Shown here piece after piece: positions 19,643-27,036 of a stretch of DNA of 64,000 bases. The notes below the pieces were generated by a model. The model saw only the letters and a program-made list of their open reading frames with translations, made no database searches and was not told the DNA's origin. Every line of letters starts with the position of its first letter. The first letter of the stretch is position 1. The stretch spans positions 372,001 to 436,000 of the forward strand of contig CAJUAV010000001.1 of NCBI GenBank assembly GCA_910584485.1, written 5' to 3'. The DNA comes from an uncultured Alistipes sp. GTDB taxonomy: Bacteria > Bacteroidota > Bacteroidia > Bacteroidales > Rikenellaceae. A program made the translations under genes and the position numbers.

Positions 19643-19841
19643 GCAGCCCCGCGGGAGGACCGCCGAACGATCTTTCCGCAAAGGCTGCTACCCGAAGAGG
19701 CACGAAACCGGCAGCCCCGAGAGGGCCCCGACGAAGGGCGCCCCGAAAACAACGACCAAACACCGGCTCCCCGCGACGTATTCCGTCTCGTAATTGTGGA
19801 AGCGCCGCAGGACCGGACAAAGCAAACACAATAAACACGTT

Positions 19842-21794
19842 ATGATTCACATCACCTTTCCCGACGGGTCGGTCAAAGAGTTCACCCGCGGGACAACGGC
19901 ATTCGAGATCGCATCGAGCATCAGCCCTCGTTTAGCTGCCGACTCGTTAGCGGCCTCGATCGATGGCACGACCATCGACCTGCACCGTCCGATCGAACAC
20001 GACGGCGCGATCCGCTTCTTCAAGTGGGAGGACGCCGAGGGCAAGCACGCTTTCTGGCACACCTCGTCGCACCTGCTGGCCGAAGCGCTCGAAGCGCTCT
20101 ACCCGGGCATCCGCTTCGGCATCGGCCCCGCAATCGAAAACGGTTTTTACTACGACGTGGATTCGCCCGTGGCCATCACAGAAGCCGACCTCGTCGCGAT
20201 CGAGCAGAAGATGCTCGAACTGGCCCGCACCAAGGAGGAGGTCATCCGCCGCGAGGTGCCCAAAGAGGAGGCGCTGAAGAATTTCACCGAGAAGGGCGAC
20301 CCCTATAAGGTGGAGCTCATCCGCGATCTGGAGGACGGCACGATCTCGTTCTACACGAACGGTTCGTTCACCGATCTCTGCCGCGGTCCCCACCTCCCGA
20401 ACACGGGCTTCATCAAGGCCATCAAGCTCACCTCGGTGGCAGGCGCCTACTGGCGCGGCAACGAGAAGAACAAGATGCTGACGCGTATCTACGGCATTTC
20501 GTTCCCCAAGAAATCGATGCTCGACGAATACCTCGTCATGCTCGAAGAGGCCAAGAAGCGCGACCACCGCAAGCTGGGCAAGGAGCTCGAACTCTTCACC
20601 TTCTCGCAGAAGGTGGGCCAGGGCCTTCCGTTGTGGCTGCCGAAGGGCACCGAGCTGCGCGACCGCCTCGAGCAGTTCCTGCGCAAGGTCCAGAAGCAGT
20701 ACGGCTACCAGCAGGTCATCACCCCGCCGATCGGCAACAAGGAGCTCTACGTCACCTCGGGCCACTACGCCAAGTACGGCAAGGACTCGTTCCAGCCGAT
20801 CAAAACCCCGATCGAGGGCGAGGAGTATTTCCTCAAACCGATGAACTGCCCCCACCACTGCGAAATCTACCGCTCGAAGCCCCGTTCGTACAAGGATCTG
20901 CCCGTCCGTCTGGCCGAGTTCGGCACCGTCTGCCGTTACGAGCAGTCGGGCGAGCTGCACGGACTGACGCGCGTGCGCGCCTTCACGCAGGACGACGCCC
21001 ACCTGTTCGTGCGCCCCGACCAGCTGCTCGAAGAGTTCGAGCGCGTGATCGATATCGTGCTCTACATCTTCCGCACGCTCAAGTTCGACAACTATACGGC
21101 ACAGATTTCGCTGCGTGACCGCGAGAACCGCGAAAAGTACATCGGTTCGGACGAGAACTGGGAGAAGGCCGAATCGGCCATCATGCAAGCCGCCGAGGAG
21201 AAGGGGCTGAAAACCATCGTCGAATACGGCGAGGCGGCTTTCTACGGCCCGAAGCTCGACTTCATGGTCAAGGACGCCCTCGGCCGCAGCTGGCAGCTCG
21301 GCACGATTCAGGTCGACTACAACCTCCCCGAGCGTTTCGACCTCACGTACAAGGGCGCCGACGACAAGCTGCACCGCCCGATCATGATCCACCGCGCCCC
21401 CTTCGGTTCGATGGAGCGTTTCGTGGCCGTACTGCTGGAGCACACGGCCGGCAAATTCCCGCTGTGGCTGACGCCCGACCAGGTGGTCGTGCTCCCCATT
21501 TCGGAGAAATACAACGACTACGCCCGCGAGGTGGTCGAGTATCTCAACCGCAACGACGTGCGCGCCCAGATCGACGACCGCAACGAAAAGATCGGCCGCA
21601 AGATCCGCGACAACGAGCTCAAACGCACCCCCTACCTGCTGATCGTCGGCGAGAAGGAGGCGAGCGAACGGCTAGTGTCGGTACGTGCGCAGGGCGAAGG
21701 CGACAAGGGCCAAATGTCGCTGGAAGCCTTCAAGGAGCTGATTCTCGAATCGGTGCGCCGCGAGGTCGAGGCCAACAAGCTGGCACGGGCCTGA
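19842..21794 (+). CDS. thrS: Threonyl-tRNA synthetase
   Basis: ThrS charges tRNA-Thr. The 650-residue protein has all standard parts: the TGS domain at 1-62 (ITFPDGSVKEF), the editing domain with HTSSHLL, the class II catalytic core with the zinc-binding NCPHHC and the motif 3 region MIHRAPFGSMERF, and the anticodon-binding domain from about 545. The ATG at 19842 matches the family N terminus; sixteen further in-frame codons upstream are not conserved in character. It is followed after 86 bases by infC, the classical thrS-infC pairing. A small hairpin CCCCGC-CCT-GCGGGG (21810-21824) lies between the two. Confidence 0.96.
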   Translation: MIHITFPDGSVKEFTRGTTAFEIASSISPRLAADSLAASIDGTTIDLHRPIEHDGAIRFFKWEDAEGKHAFWHTSSHLLAEALEALYPGIRFGIGPAIENGFYYDVDSPVAITEADLVAIEQKMLELARTKEEVIRREVPKEEALKNFTEKGDPYKVELIRDLEDGTISFYTNGSFTDLCRGPHLPNTGFIKAIKLTSVAGAYWRGNEKNKMLTRIYGISFPKKSMLDEYLVMLEEAKKRDHRKLGKELELFTFSQKVGQGLPLWLPKGTELRDRLEQFLRKVQKQYGYQQVITPPIGNKELYVTSGHYAKYGKDSFQPIKTPIEGEEYFLKPMNCPHHCEIYRSKPRSYKDLPVRLAEFGTVCRYEQSGELHGLTRVRAFTQDDAHLFVRPDQLLEEFERVIDIVLYIFRTLKFDNYTAQISLRDRENREKYIGSDENWEKAESAIMQAAEEKGLKTIVEYGEAAFYGPKLDFMVKDALGRSWQLGTIQVDYNLPERFDLTYKGADDKLHRPIMIHRAPFGSMERFVAVLLEHTAGKFPLWLTPDQVVVLPISEKYNDYAREVVEYLNRNDVRAQIDDRNEKIGRKIRDNELKRTPYLLIVGEKEASERLVSVRAQGEGDKGQMSLEAFKELILESVRREVEANKLARA

Positions 21795-21880
21795 TCCGCG
21801 AAGGAGCGGCCCCGCCCTGCGGGGAGCTACGGAGCCGCACCGCGCAAAACAGGATTTATTAACCTTTAATCCATACAACT

Positions 21881-22492
21881 ATCGCAACAACCAAACCGTT
21901 CCCGCCGAGGCCGTTCAACCCCGGGAATAACAGACCAAGACCTGCCGGCGTACGCCCCGGGCCGCGTGTCGAAAAGGAGAATCCGCATCGGATCAACAAT
22001 CGGATCACCGCACCCGAAGTGCGTGTGGTGGGCGACAACGTACCGCAGCCGCAGGTGATGTCGCTGCGCGATGCGTTGCGTCTGGCCGACGAGCTGGAGC
22101 TCGATCTGATCGAAATTTCGCCCAAGGCCGAGCCGCCCGTGTGCCGCATCGCCGACTACCAGAAATTTCTCTACCAGCAGAAACGCAAGGCGAAGGAGAT
22201 CAAGGCCAACCAGACGAAGATAGTCATCAAGGAGATCCGTTTCGGACCGCAAACCGACGACCACGACTACAACTTCAAGCTCAAGCACGCCCAGAATTTC
22301 CTGAAGGAGGGCGCAAAGGTGAAGGCGTACGTCTTTTTCCGCGGTCGCTCGATCGTCTTCAAGGAGCAGGGCGAGATTCTGCTGTTGCGTTTCGCCACCG
22401 ACCTCGAAGAGCTGGCGAAGGTGGAGATGATGCCCAAGCTCGACGGCAAGAAAATGAACATGATCCTCGCTCCGAAAGCCGCCAAAAAGTAG
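21881..22492 (+). CDS. infC: Translation initiation factor IF-3 with a probable AUC start
   Basis: IF-3 binds the 30S subunit, prevents premature joining of 50S and discriminates against wrong start codons. The protein has the N-domain pattern RINNRITAPEVRVVGDN, the linker KFLYQQKRKAKEIKANQ and the C-domain KEIRFGPQTDDHDYNFKLKHAQNFL. No ATG, GTG or TTG lies in frame between the TAA at 21860 and the GTG at 22019, which is too far inside the N-domain. The reading Ile/Met-ATTKPFPPRPFNPGNN from ATC at 21881 gives 203 residues and the expected basic, Pro/Gly-rich Bacteroidetes leader. An alternative ATC is at 21869. A non-standard start fits IF-3 autoregulation, known for E. coli infC (AUU). A perfect terminator follows directly, and rpmI and rplT are not behind it. 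Confidence 0.9.
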   Translation: MATTKPFPPRPFNPGNNRPRPAGVRPGPRVEKENPHRINNRITAPEVRVVGDNVPQPQVMSLRDALRLADELELDLIEISPKAEPPVCRIADYQKFLYQQKRKAKEIKANQTKIVIKEIRFGPQTDDHDYNFKLKHAQNFLKEGAKVKAYVFFRGRSIVFKEQGEILLLRFATDLEELAKVEMMPKLDGKKMNMILAPKAAKK

Positions 22493-22513
22493 CGGACGGA
22501 GTTTGCAAACGAC

Positions 22514-22550
22514 CACCCCCGCCTCGGCGTTGCCCGAGGCGGGGGTGTTT
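22514..22550 (+). terminator. infC terminator
   Basis: CACCCCCGCCTCGG (22514-22527) and CCGAGGCGGGGGTG (22534-22547) form a perfect 14-bp stem followed by TTT. Confidence 0.85.
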
Positions 22551-22599
22551 ACCGTCAGGGTCGCTGCGACCGGCAGGGTATGACAGAGCGGCGTTTTTT

Positions 22600-23370
22600 T
22601 AAGAGGCGGAGGGTTGCCGACGGTCGGCGGCCGCACATACCGTTCGCCGACGGCGGCAGGAGGGCATGTCGAGCCTGCGGGCAAGACTTGCCGTTCTGCC
22701 GCGTGGGGCGGCGGTGAACGGACAGCCTCGGTGGCTGCGCCGGCAAAGCTGCTGTACAAAGACGTGTTGGACGATTCAGTCCGCAGCCGAGCGGAGGTGC
22801 ATCGAGCCTTTCGGCGAGTTGCAGCCCTCCGCCAGGGGGCGGCTGCGGGCTGCCGATCCCTGGCGGGATCGAAGCCGTTCGGCCTACTGCGACACGTGCT
22901 CTTCTTGGGGCGAAGCCTGCGGAGCGCACGCATGCTTGCCAAAGCTGCGGGCCTCCGCGTGCGGGAGGCTTCGGCCCGCCGCACTTGCGTGCGATTTCCG
23001 TTCGGTCCGCAGCCGAGCGGAGGGGCATCGAACCTTCGGGCGAGTTACTGCCCTCCGCCAGGGGGGGGCTGCTGCGCTATCGCGCGAACTCGTTCGGGTC
23101 GAAGCCTACAGAGGATTCGCACAAACGGACGCGAGCTGCGGCCCGCCGACGGCTGCGACGTCGAACCAAGCGCATTCATGCGCTCCTCACACGGGCAGCA
23201 GCTTGCGAAGGGACGCCCCATGCGGGCCTTCGCGGGGCAAAGCTGCGGCCCGCCGCGCTGAAGCGCGAATCGGTTCTCGGGCCGAAGCCTGCGGAGGATT
23301 CGCCACGAGCACACGCGAGTTGCGTGCCTCCGCTGCGAAAGGCGGCCCGCCGATCCCTGCGGGATCGGGA
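22600..23370. repeat. Mosaic hairpin repeat region R5
   Basis: This gap of about 1 kb lies between convergent infC and the DUF4293 gene and contains no gene. Hairpins are CAGCC-TCGGT-GGCTG at 22723-22737 (module B), GATCCC-TGGC-GGGATC at 22855-22870 (module A), CGCAC-TTGC-GTGCG at 22980-22993 (module C), GCGC-TATC-GCGC at 23074-23085 (module A with a deletion), AGCGCA-TTCA-TGCGCT at 23169-23184, CGCGC-TGAA-GCGCG at 23254-23267 and GATCCC-TGC-GGGATC at 23352-23366 (both module C). A decayed copy (GACGGC opposite GACGTC) lies near 23148-23162. All are in forward orientation. The B-to-A junction resembles that of region R4 over about 100 bases, so these two regions share ancestry. Confidence 0.82.
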
Positions 23371-23496
23371 GGTGTCGCAACAATCCGCTCGACCATCCGC
23401 CGATCGCTTCGCCGTCGCATCCCGACTCCGCGCGTCCGCAGCAACGACGCCCCCCTTTCCCAAGAAAAGTCCGAAAAACGAACTTCTCCGACCGAT

Positions 23497-23534
23497 AAAA
23501 AAAGGCCTCGGCACCCGCAACGGATCCCGAGGCC
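23497..23534 (-). terminator. Terminator of the DUF4199-GT2-DUF4293 operon
   Basis: GGCCTCGG (23504-23511) pairs with CCGAGGCC (23527-23534). The seven A residues at 23497-23503 give a U-tract on the minus strand. Confidence 0.75.
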
Positions 23535-23556
23535 CTTTGTTTCGACAGGTGCTCCC

Positions 23557-24168
23557 CTATCGGATGCGGTCGGCGGCGCGCACCAGCATTTCGTCGCGGA
23601 AGATCGCCCGCGAAGCCAGCCACACGAAGAAGAGTGCTGCCAGCGGGAAAGCGGCCGTCGGCTGCGGCGCGGCAAACGAAGCGGTCGCCGCGGCATCGGC
23701 AAAGAGGGCTTTCAGACGGAAAAAGTAGATCGTCTCCATCACGAGCACGCCGAGCAGCAGCACCAGCTCGACGGCGCACAGCCGAATCTGCAACAGGCGC
23801 CGCTTGTAGAGGAAGATCGTCGCAAAGGGCAGCACGGCGGCTGCGGCGAGCAGGATGCCCAGGTAGGGAGGCAGCGCCTCGGACGAAGCGGACGTCCCGA
23901 CAGCCTCGGGGGCCGCAGGTACGGCAGGTGCCGCGGCGACTGCGGAGGAGTCGGTATCGGTCGGAGCGCCATCGACGGCCACGACGACCAGTTGCGGCGT
24001 CCGCTCGGCAGCGGCAGCGAGAGGCTCCCCGTCGGTCGTGCGCAGCGCGAAGGCATGCAGCGCGACCGTGCGGCCGCCCGCGGCATAGCGTGCCAGCGGC
24101 ACGAAAAGCAGCACGGCCGTCAGCACGGCGGCGGCCAGCAGATGAAGGGTTTGAATGCGTTGTATCAT
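23557..24168 (-). CDS. DUF4293 family membrane protein
   Basis: The N terminus MIQRIQTLHLLAA is diagnostic of DUF4293, a small Bacteroidetes inner-membrane family of unknown function. The 203-residue protein has four hydrophobic segments: one at the N terminus, one near 105-125, and two in the C-terminal half (about 130-150 and 165-185). A loop rich in Ala, Ser and Glu separates the first from the others. The ATG at 24168 is used; the two codons before it are AAG and TTG. It is the last gene of a three-gene operon with a GT2 enzyme and a DUF4199 protein, with only two bases between it and the GT2 stop. No activity can be assigned. Confidence 0.85.
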   Translation of the reverse strand: MIQRIQTLHLLAAAVLTAVLLFVPLARYAAGGRTVALHAFALRTTDGEPLAAAAERTPQLVVVAVDGAPTDTDSSAVAAAPAVPAAPEAVGTSASSEALPPYLGILLAAAAVLPFATIFLYKRRLLQIRLCAVELVLLLGVLVMETIYFFRLKALFADAAATASFAAPQPTAAFPLAALFFVWLASRAIFRDEMLVRAADRIR

Positions 24169-24170
24169 CT

Positions 24171-25127
24171 TCAAAGCGTTTTATCGATCAGGTAGCGGTT
24201 GCGGTCGGTCGAGGTGCGGTTGATCATCTCGCCGAGAAAACCCGCCAGAAAAAGCTGCACGCCGAGCACCACCGCCAGCATGGCGAGGTAAAAAAGCGGC
24301 TGTTCGGCTACAGGGCGCAGGGGCAGACCGTGAGCCTGTTTCCAGAGTTTGGCGCCGATGATCCAAAAGGTCGTCCCGCCGCCCAACAGAAACATGAGCG
24401 TGCCGAGCGACCCGAACAGATACATCGGCGAACGTCCGAAACGCGACATGAAAAGCACCGAAATGAGGTCCAGGTAGCCCTTTATCATCCGCTCAAGGCC
24501 GAATTTCGAACAGCCGTATTTGCGTGCACGGTGCTCGACGACCTTTTCGCCGATGCGGCGGAAACCCGCCTGACGCGCCAGGATCGGAATGAAGCGGTGC
24601 ATTTCGCCGTATACCTCGATCGACTTGACCACCTTGCGCCGATAAGCCTTCAGCCCGCAATTGAAATCGTGCAGGCGAATGCCCGAGACGGCGCGCGCCG
24701 TGCCGTTGAAAAACTTGCTCGGCCACCGCTTCCCGATCGGATCGTGGCGGCGTTTCTTCCACCCCGACACCAGGTCGTACCCCTCTTCGAGGATCATGCG
24801 GCGCATCTCGGGAATTTCGTCGGGCGAATCCTGCAGGTCGGCGTCCATCGTGAAGACCACCTCCCCCTCGGCCGCCTCGAAGCCGCAATAGAGGGCGGCC
24901 GACTTGCCGTAGTTACGACGGAACGAGATGCCCCGCACGGCGGGATAGCGCTCCTTCAGCCGCTCGACGACGGCCCACGAATCGTCCGTCGAACCGTCGT
25001 CGACCAAGATCACCTCGTACGAAAGCCCATGCGCTGCAGCGACCCGATCGATCCAGGCCGCCAGCTCGGGCAACGATTCGGCCTCGTTGAACAGAGGCAC
25101 GACAACCGAAATATCCGGCGACTGCAT
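24171..25127 (-). CDS. Family 2 glycosyltransferase (DPM1/GtrB-like)
   Basis: This 318-residue enzyme most likely transfers a sugar from a nucleotide donor to a polyprenyl phosphate at the inner membrane. The GT-A catalytic domain (1-230) begins DISVVVPLFNEAESL and has the donor motifs DDGSTDDS and DADLQD. Two transmembrane helices follow in the C-terminal 90 residues (LFGSLGTLMFLLGGG and LAMLAVVLGVQLFLAGFLGEM), as in GtrB and the ArnC group. The start at 25127 is one base beyond the DUF4199 stop, which argues for translational coupling. The sugar and final acceptor are unknown; its membrane-protein neighbours may assist. Confidence 0.87.
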   Translation of the reverse strand: MQSPDISVVVPLFNEAESLPELAAWIDRVAAAHGLSYEVILVDDGSTDDSWAVVERLKERYPAVRGISFRRNYGKSAALYCGFEAAEGEVVFTMDADLQDSPDEIPEMRRMILEEGYDLVSGWKKRRHDPIGKRWPSKFFNGTARAVSGIRLHDFNCGLKAYRRKVVKSIEVYGEMHRFIPILARQAGFRRIGEKVVEHRARKYGCSKFGLERMIKGYLDLISVLFMSRFGRSPMYLFGSLGTLMFLLGGGTTFWIIGAKLWKQAHGLPLRPVAEQPLFYLAMLAVVLGVQLFLAGFLGEMINRTSTDRNRYLIDKTL

Positions 25128-25128
25128 C

Positions 25129-25704
25129 TTACTGCTCGTTGTCGGCGAAGGGTTTGGGAGCGCGCGACAGCACACCCGCGATAATCAGTCCGAAAACGGC
25201 TCCGAAGAGCAGGCTGCTCCAGATCGGACCCCACGCCGACTGCATGACCGACGGAGCGGGAGCCGCCTCGAGCTGACCGAAAACCTGCGACATCAGGTTC
25301 TCCATCGCAGGCGACGCATTCTGCACGTCCGACAGATAGTTCTGCATGGCGGCGATGTAGGCCGCACGATAATTCTCGTATCCCATGACGAGGTGCAGGT
25401 AGACCGTCTGCACCAGCCCGACGATCACGCCCGCGAAGCCCGAAAGGAGCAGGATGTAGCCGTAGGCCTTCGTGAAGGGGAAACCCTCCTCCTCGGAGAA
25501 GGAGGCGGCGTAACGCTTCGTATAACGGTGCAGCAGCACGTAATGCAGCACGACGACGACGATGAACTCCACCGCCATGAGCGACATGAGCCAGCTACGG
25601 CCCGAAATGGTCGCCCAGTTCTCGAAAAGAGTCGAAACGGCCAGCAGCGTTCCGATGATCGCGCCGTAGCGGGCGGCGTCGTTCCAGAAAGTTTTCTGTT
25701 CCAT
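25129..25704 (-). CDS. DUF4199 family membrane protein
   Basis: The 191-residue protein matches the DUF4199 pattern of Bacteroidetes: an N-terminal FWNDAARYGAIIGTLLA segment, four predicted transmembrane helices (about 12-30, 35-52, 75-97 and 155-175) and a charged loop SEEEGFPFTKAYGY between helices 2 and 3. The function is unknown. It is the first gene of an operon with a polyprenyl-phosphate type glycosyltransferase and a DUF4293 protein, so a role at the envelope is plausible. A minus-strand TATATTTG box (25737-25744) is 32 bases upstream of the ATG. Confidence 0.87.
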   Translation of the reverse strand: MEQKTFWNDAARYGAIIGTLLAVSTLFENWATISGRSWLMSLMAVEFIVVVVLHYVLLHRYTKRYAASFSEEEGFPFTKAYGYILLLSGFAGVIVGLVQTVYLHLVMGYENYRAAYIAAMQNYLSDVQNASPAMENLMSQVFGQLEAAPAPSVMQSAWGPIWSSLLFGAVFGLIIAGVLSRAPKPFADNEQ

Positions 25705-25736
25705 GATAAGTTGTGTAAAAAACGGATTCGGATCGA

Positions 25737-25744
25737 CAAATATA
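25737..25744 (-). promoter_or_regulatory. -7 box of the DUF4199 operon
   Basis: The minus-strand sequence is TATATTTG, an exact match to TAnnTTTG, 33 bases before the ATG at 25704. Confidence 0.6.
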
Positions 25745-25750
25745 CGATTT

Positions 25751-26776
25751 TTATTTGATTTTACGCCGATTCAGCTCGGCTGCGTAAGCCCGCGCATTGC
25801 GCTTGTGTTCGGCGAAGGTGCGGGCGAAATCGTGGTGGCCGTCGAAGGTCGGCCGCGCGCAGAAAAAGAGGTAGTCGTGCCGCTCGAAATCGAGCGTCCC
25901 CTCGATGGCGTTCTTGCCCGGCATGCAGATCGGCGAGGGGGGCAGCCCCTTGTGCAGGTAGGTGTTGTAGGGCGAGGGGTATTTCAAGTGCTTGTGCAGG
26001 ATGCGGCGCAGCCCGAAATCCTGCATGGCGTACTTGATCGTCGGGTCGGCCTGCAGGGGCATCCCCTTGCGCAGACGGTTCATGTAGACCCCCGCCACGC
26101 GCGCCATCTCGTCCGTCTGGCGCGTCTCCTCGTAGACGATCGAAGCGAGCGTCATCACCTCCAGCCGCGAAAGGCCCGAGCGCTTGCGCTTCTCGTCGCG
26201 CGCACCGCTCCAGAAGCGGTCGTATTCGCGCTTCATGCGGTCGACCAGCTCGTCGGGCGTCGTCGTCCAGTAGAGTTCGTAGGTATCGGGCAGGAACATC
26301 GAAAAGAGGGTCAGGCTGTCGAAGCCGACGCGGGCGGCCGTCTCGTGCGAGGTCAGCGTCCGCAGCAGCTCGACCGAGTCGGCATCGATCCGCCCCGCCA
26401 GCCGTCCCGCCAGCTGCGGCATCGTGCGCACCGGCCGGATCGTCACCCGCACGGGGGTCTGCAACCCCAGCTTCAGCATCCGCACCACCTCGATCACATT
26501 CATCCCGGGACGCACCACGTAATGCCCCGGCTTGAAGGTCTCCGCAAGATGCAGCCGCTCGGCATAGAGCCGAAAGGCCGCCCGATGCTTCAGGTGCGGC
26601 AGGAGCGAATCGGTGAGCGCCCGATAGTCGGCCTTGCGGCTGACGAACAGTTCGTATTCCCCGCGAACGGCATTGCCGCGGAAGCTGACGATCCCCGCGA
26701 CCGCAGCCGCCGCACCGAGCGCCGCGGCGACGACGAAAACGGTGCGAAGTATCTTCCGAATGTTTTTTTTCTGCAT
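25751..26776 (-). CDS. mltG: Endolytic murein transglycosylase MltG
   Basis: MltG cleaves nascent peptidoglycan strands in the periplasmic space and is thought to set glycan chain length. The 341-residue protein has a basic N terminus and a single transmembrane anchor (about residues 10-35). A LysM-like segment YVVRPGMNVIEVVRML follows, then the catalytic YceG domain with the glutamate in ASIVYEET and the downstream VYMNRLRKGMPLQADPTIKYA. The ATG at 26776 is chosen because it lies just downstream of a perfect -7 box; a longer frame would start inside the SRP RNA gene. It diverges from that gene, with the two -7 boxes only 12 bases apart. Confidence 0.92.
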   Translation of the reverse strand: MQKKNIRKILRTVFVVAAALGAAAAVAGIVSFRGNAVRGEYELFVSRKADYRALTDSLLPHLKHRAAFRLYAERLHLAETFKPGHYVVRPGMNVIEVVRMLKLGLQTPVRVTIRPVRTMPQLAGRLAGRIDADSVELLRTLTSHETAARVGFDSLTLFSMFLPDTYELYWTTTPDELVDRMKREYDRFWSGARDEKRKRSGLSRLEVMTLASIVYEETRQTDEMARVAGVYMNRLRKGMPLQADPTIKYAMQDFGLRRILHKHLKYPSPYNTYLHKGLPPSPICMPGKNAIEGTLDFERHDYLFFCARPTFDGHHDFARTFAEHKRNARAYAAELNRRKIK

Positions 26777-26794
26777 CTTCTTCCGATTTTTTTG

Positions 26795-26802
26795 CAAAGA
26801 TA
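26795..26802 (-). promoter_or_regulatory. -7 box for mltG
   Basis: The minus-strand sequence is TATCTTTG, 19 bases before the mltG ATG. The leader would therefore be only about ten bases long. Confidence 0.62.
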
Positions 26803-26814
26803 CGGTTTTTTTTC

Positions 26815-26822
26815 TACTTTTG
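26815..26822 (+). promoter_or_regulatory. -7 box for the SRP RNA gene
   Basis: TACTTTTG matches TAnnTTTG. The predicted start near 26829 coincides with the first base of the SRP RNA terminal stem. Confidence 0.65.
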
Positions 26823-26828
26823 TCCCTC

Positions 26829-26924
26829 GGGTGAGTCTTATACGACCAGCTCCTGCAGAACCCCCCAGGCGAGGAATCGAGCAAGGGTATGCGGTCGTAG
26901 CGGTGCGATATAAGGAGCTCACCC
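26829..26924 (+). ncRNA. ffs: Signal recognition particle RNA (4.5S, small type)
   Basis: The SRP RNA binds Ffh and helps target membrane proteins. The 96-nt sequence folds into one rod. GGGTGAG (26829-26835) pairs with CTCACCC (26918-26924), CTTAT (26837-26841) with ATAAG (26910-26914), and ACGACC (26842-26847) with GGTCGT (26893-26898). The apical part carries the conserved Ffh-binding asymmetric loop and tetraloop region: CCCCCCAGGCGAGGAA followed by TCGAGCAAGGGTA. This corresponds to the family pattern CCAGG-x-GGAA-GGAGCAA-GG. Seven T residues follow at once. The promoter box at 26815 and the T-run define both ends well. Confidence 0.9.
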
Positions 26925-26931
26925 TTTTTTT
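26918..26931 (+). terminator. SRP RNA terminator
   Basis: The closing strand of the SRP RNA terminal stem is followed by seven T residues (26925-26931), so the RNA's own stem serves as terminator. Confidence 0.7.
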
Positions 26932-26980
26932 GTGCCCTGCAAGAAGGCTGCCGCGGCAGCCCCCTCCTCCCCGATACGAC

Positions 26981-27020
26981 AATCGCCCGACCGTGGAGAA
27001 CGGTCGGGCGATTCGCTTTT
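26981..27020. terminator. Hairpin between ffs and the rluB-type gene
   Basis: AATCGCCCGACCG (26981-26993) and CGGTCGGGCGATT (27001-27013) form a perfect 13-bp stem. The T-run follows on the plus strand (27017-27022), so it is oriented as a backup terminator for plus-strand transcription. It also lies 24 bases beyond the minus-strand rluB-type stop. A 16-base perfect palindrome GGCTGCCGCGGCAGCC precedes it at 26946-26961. Confidence 0.65.
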
Positions 27021-27036
27021 TTCGGGCCGAAAGCCC

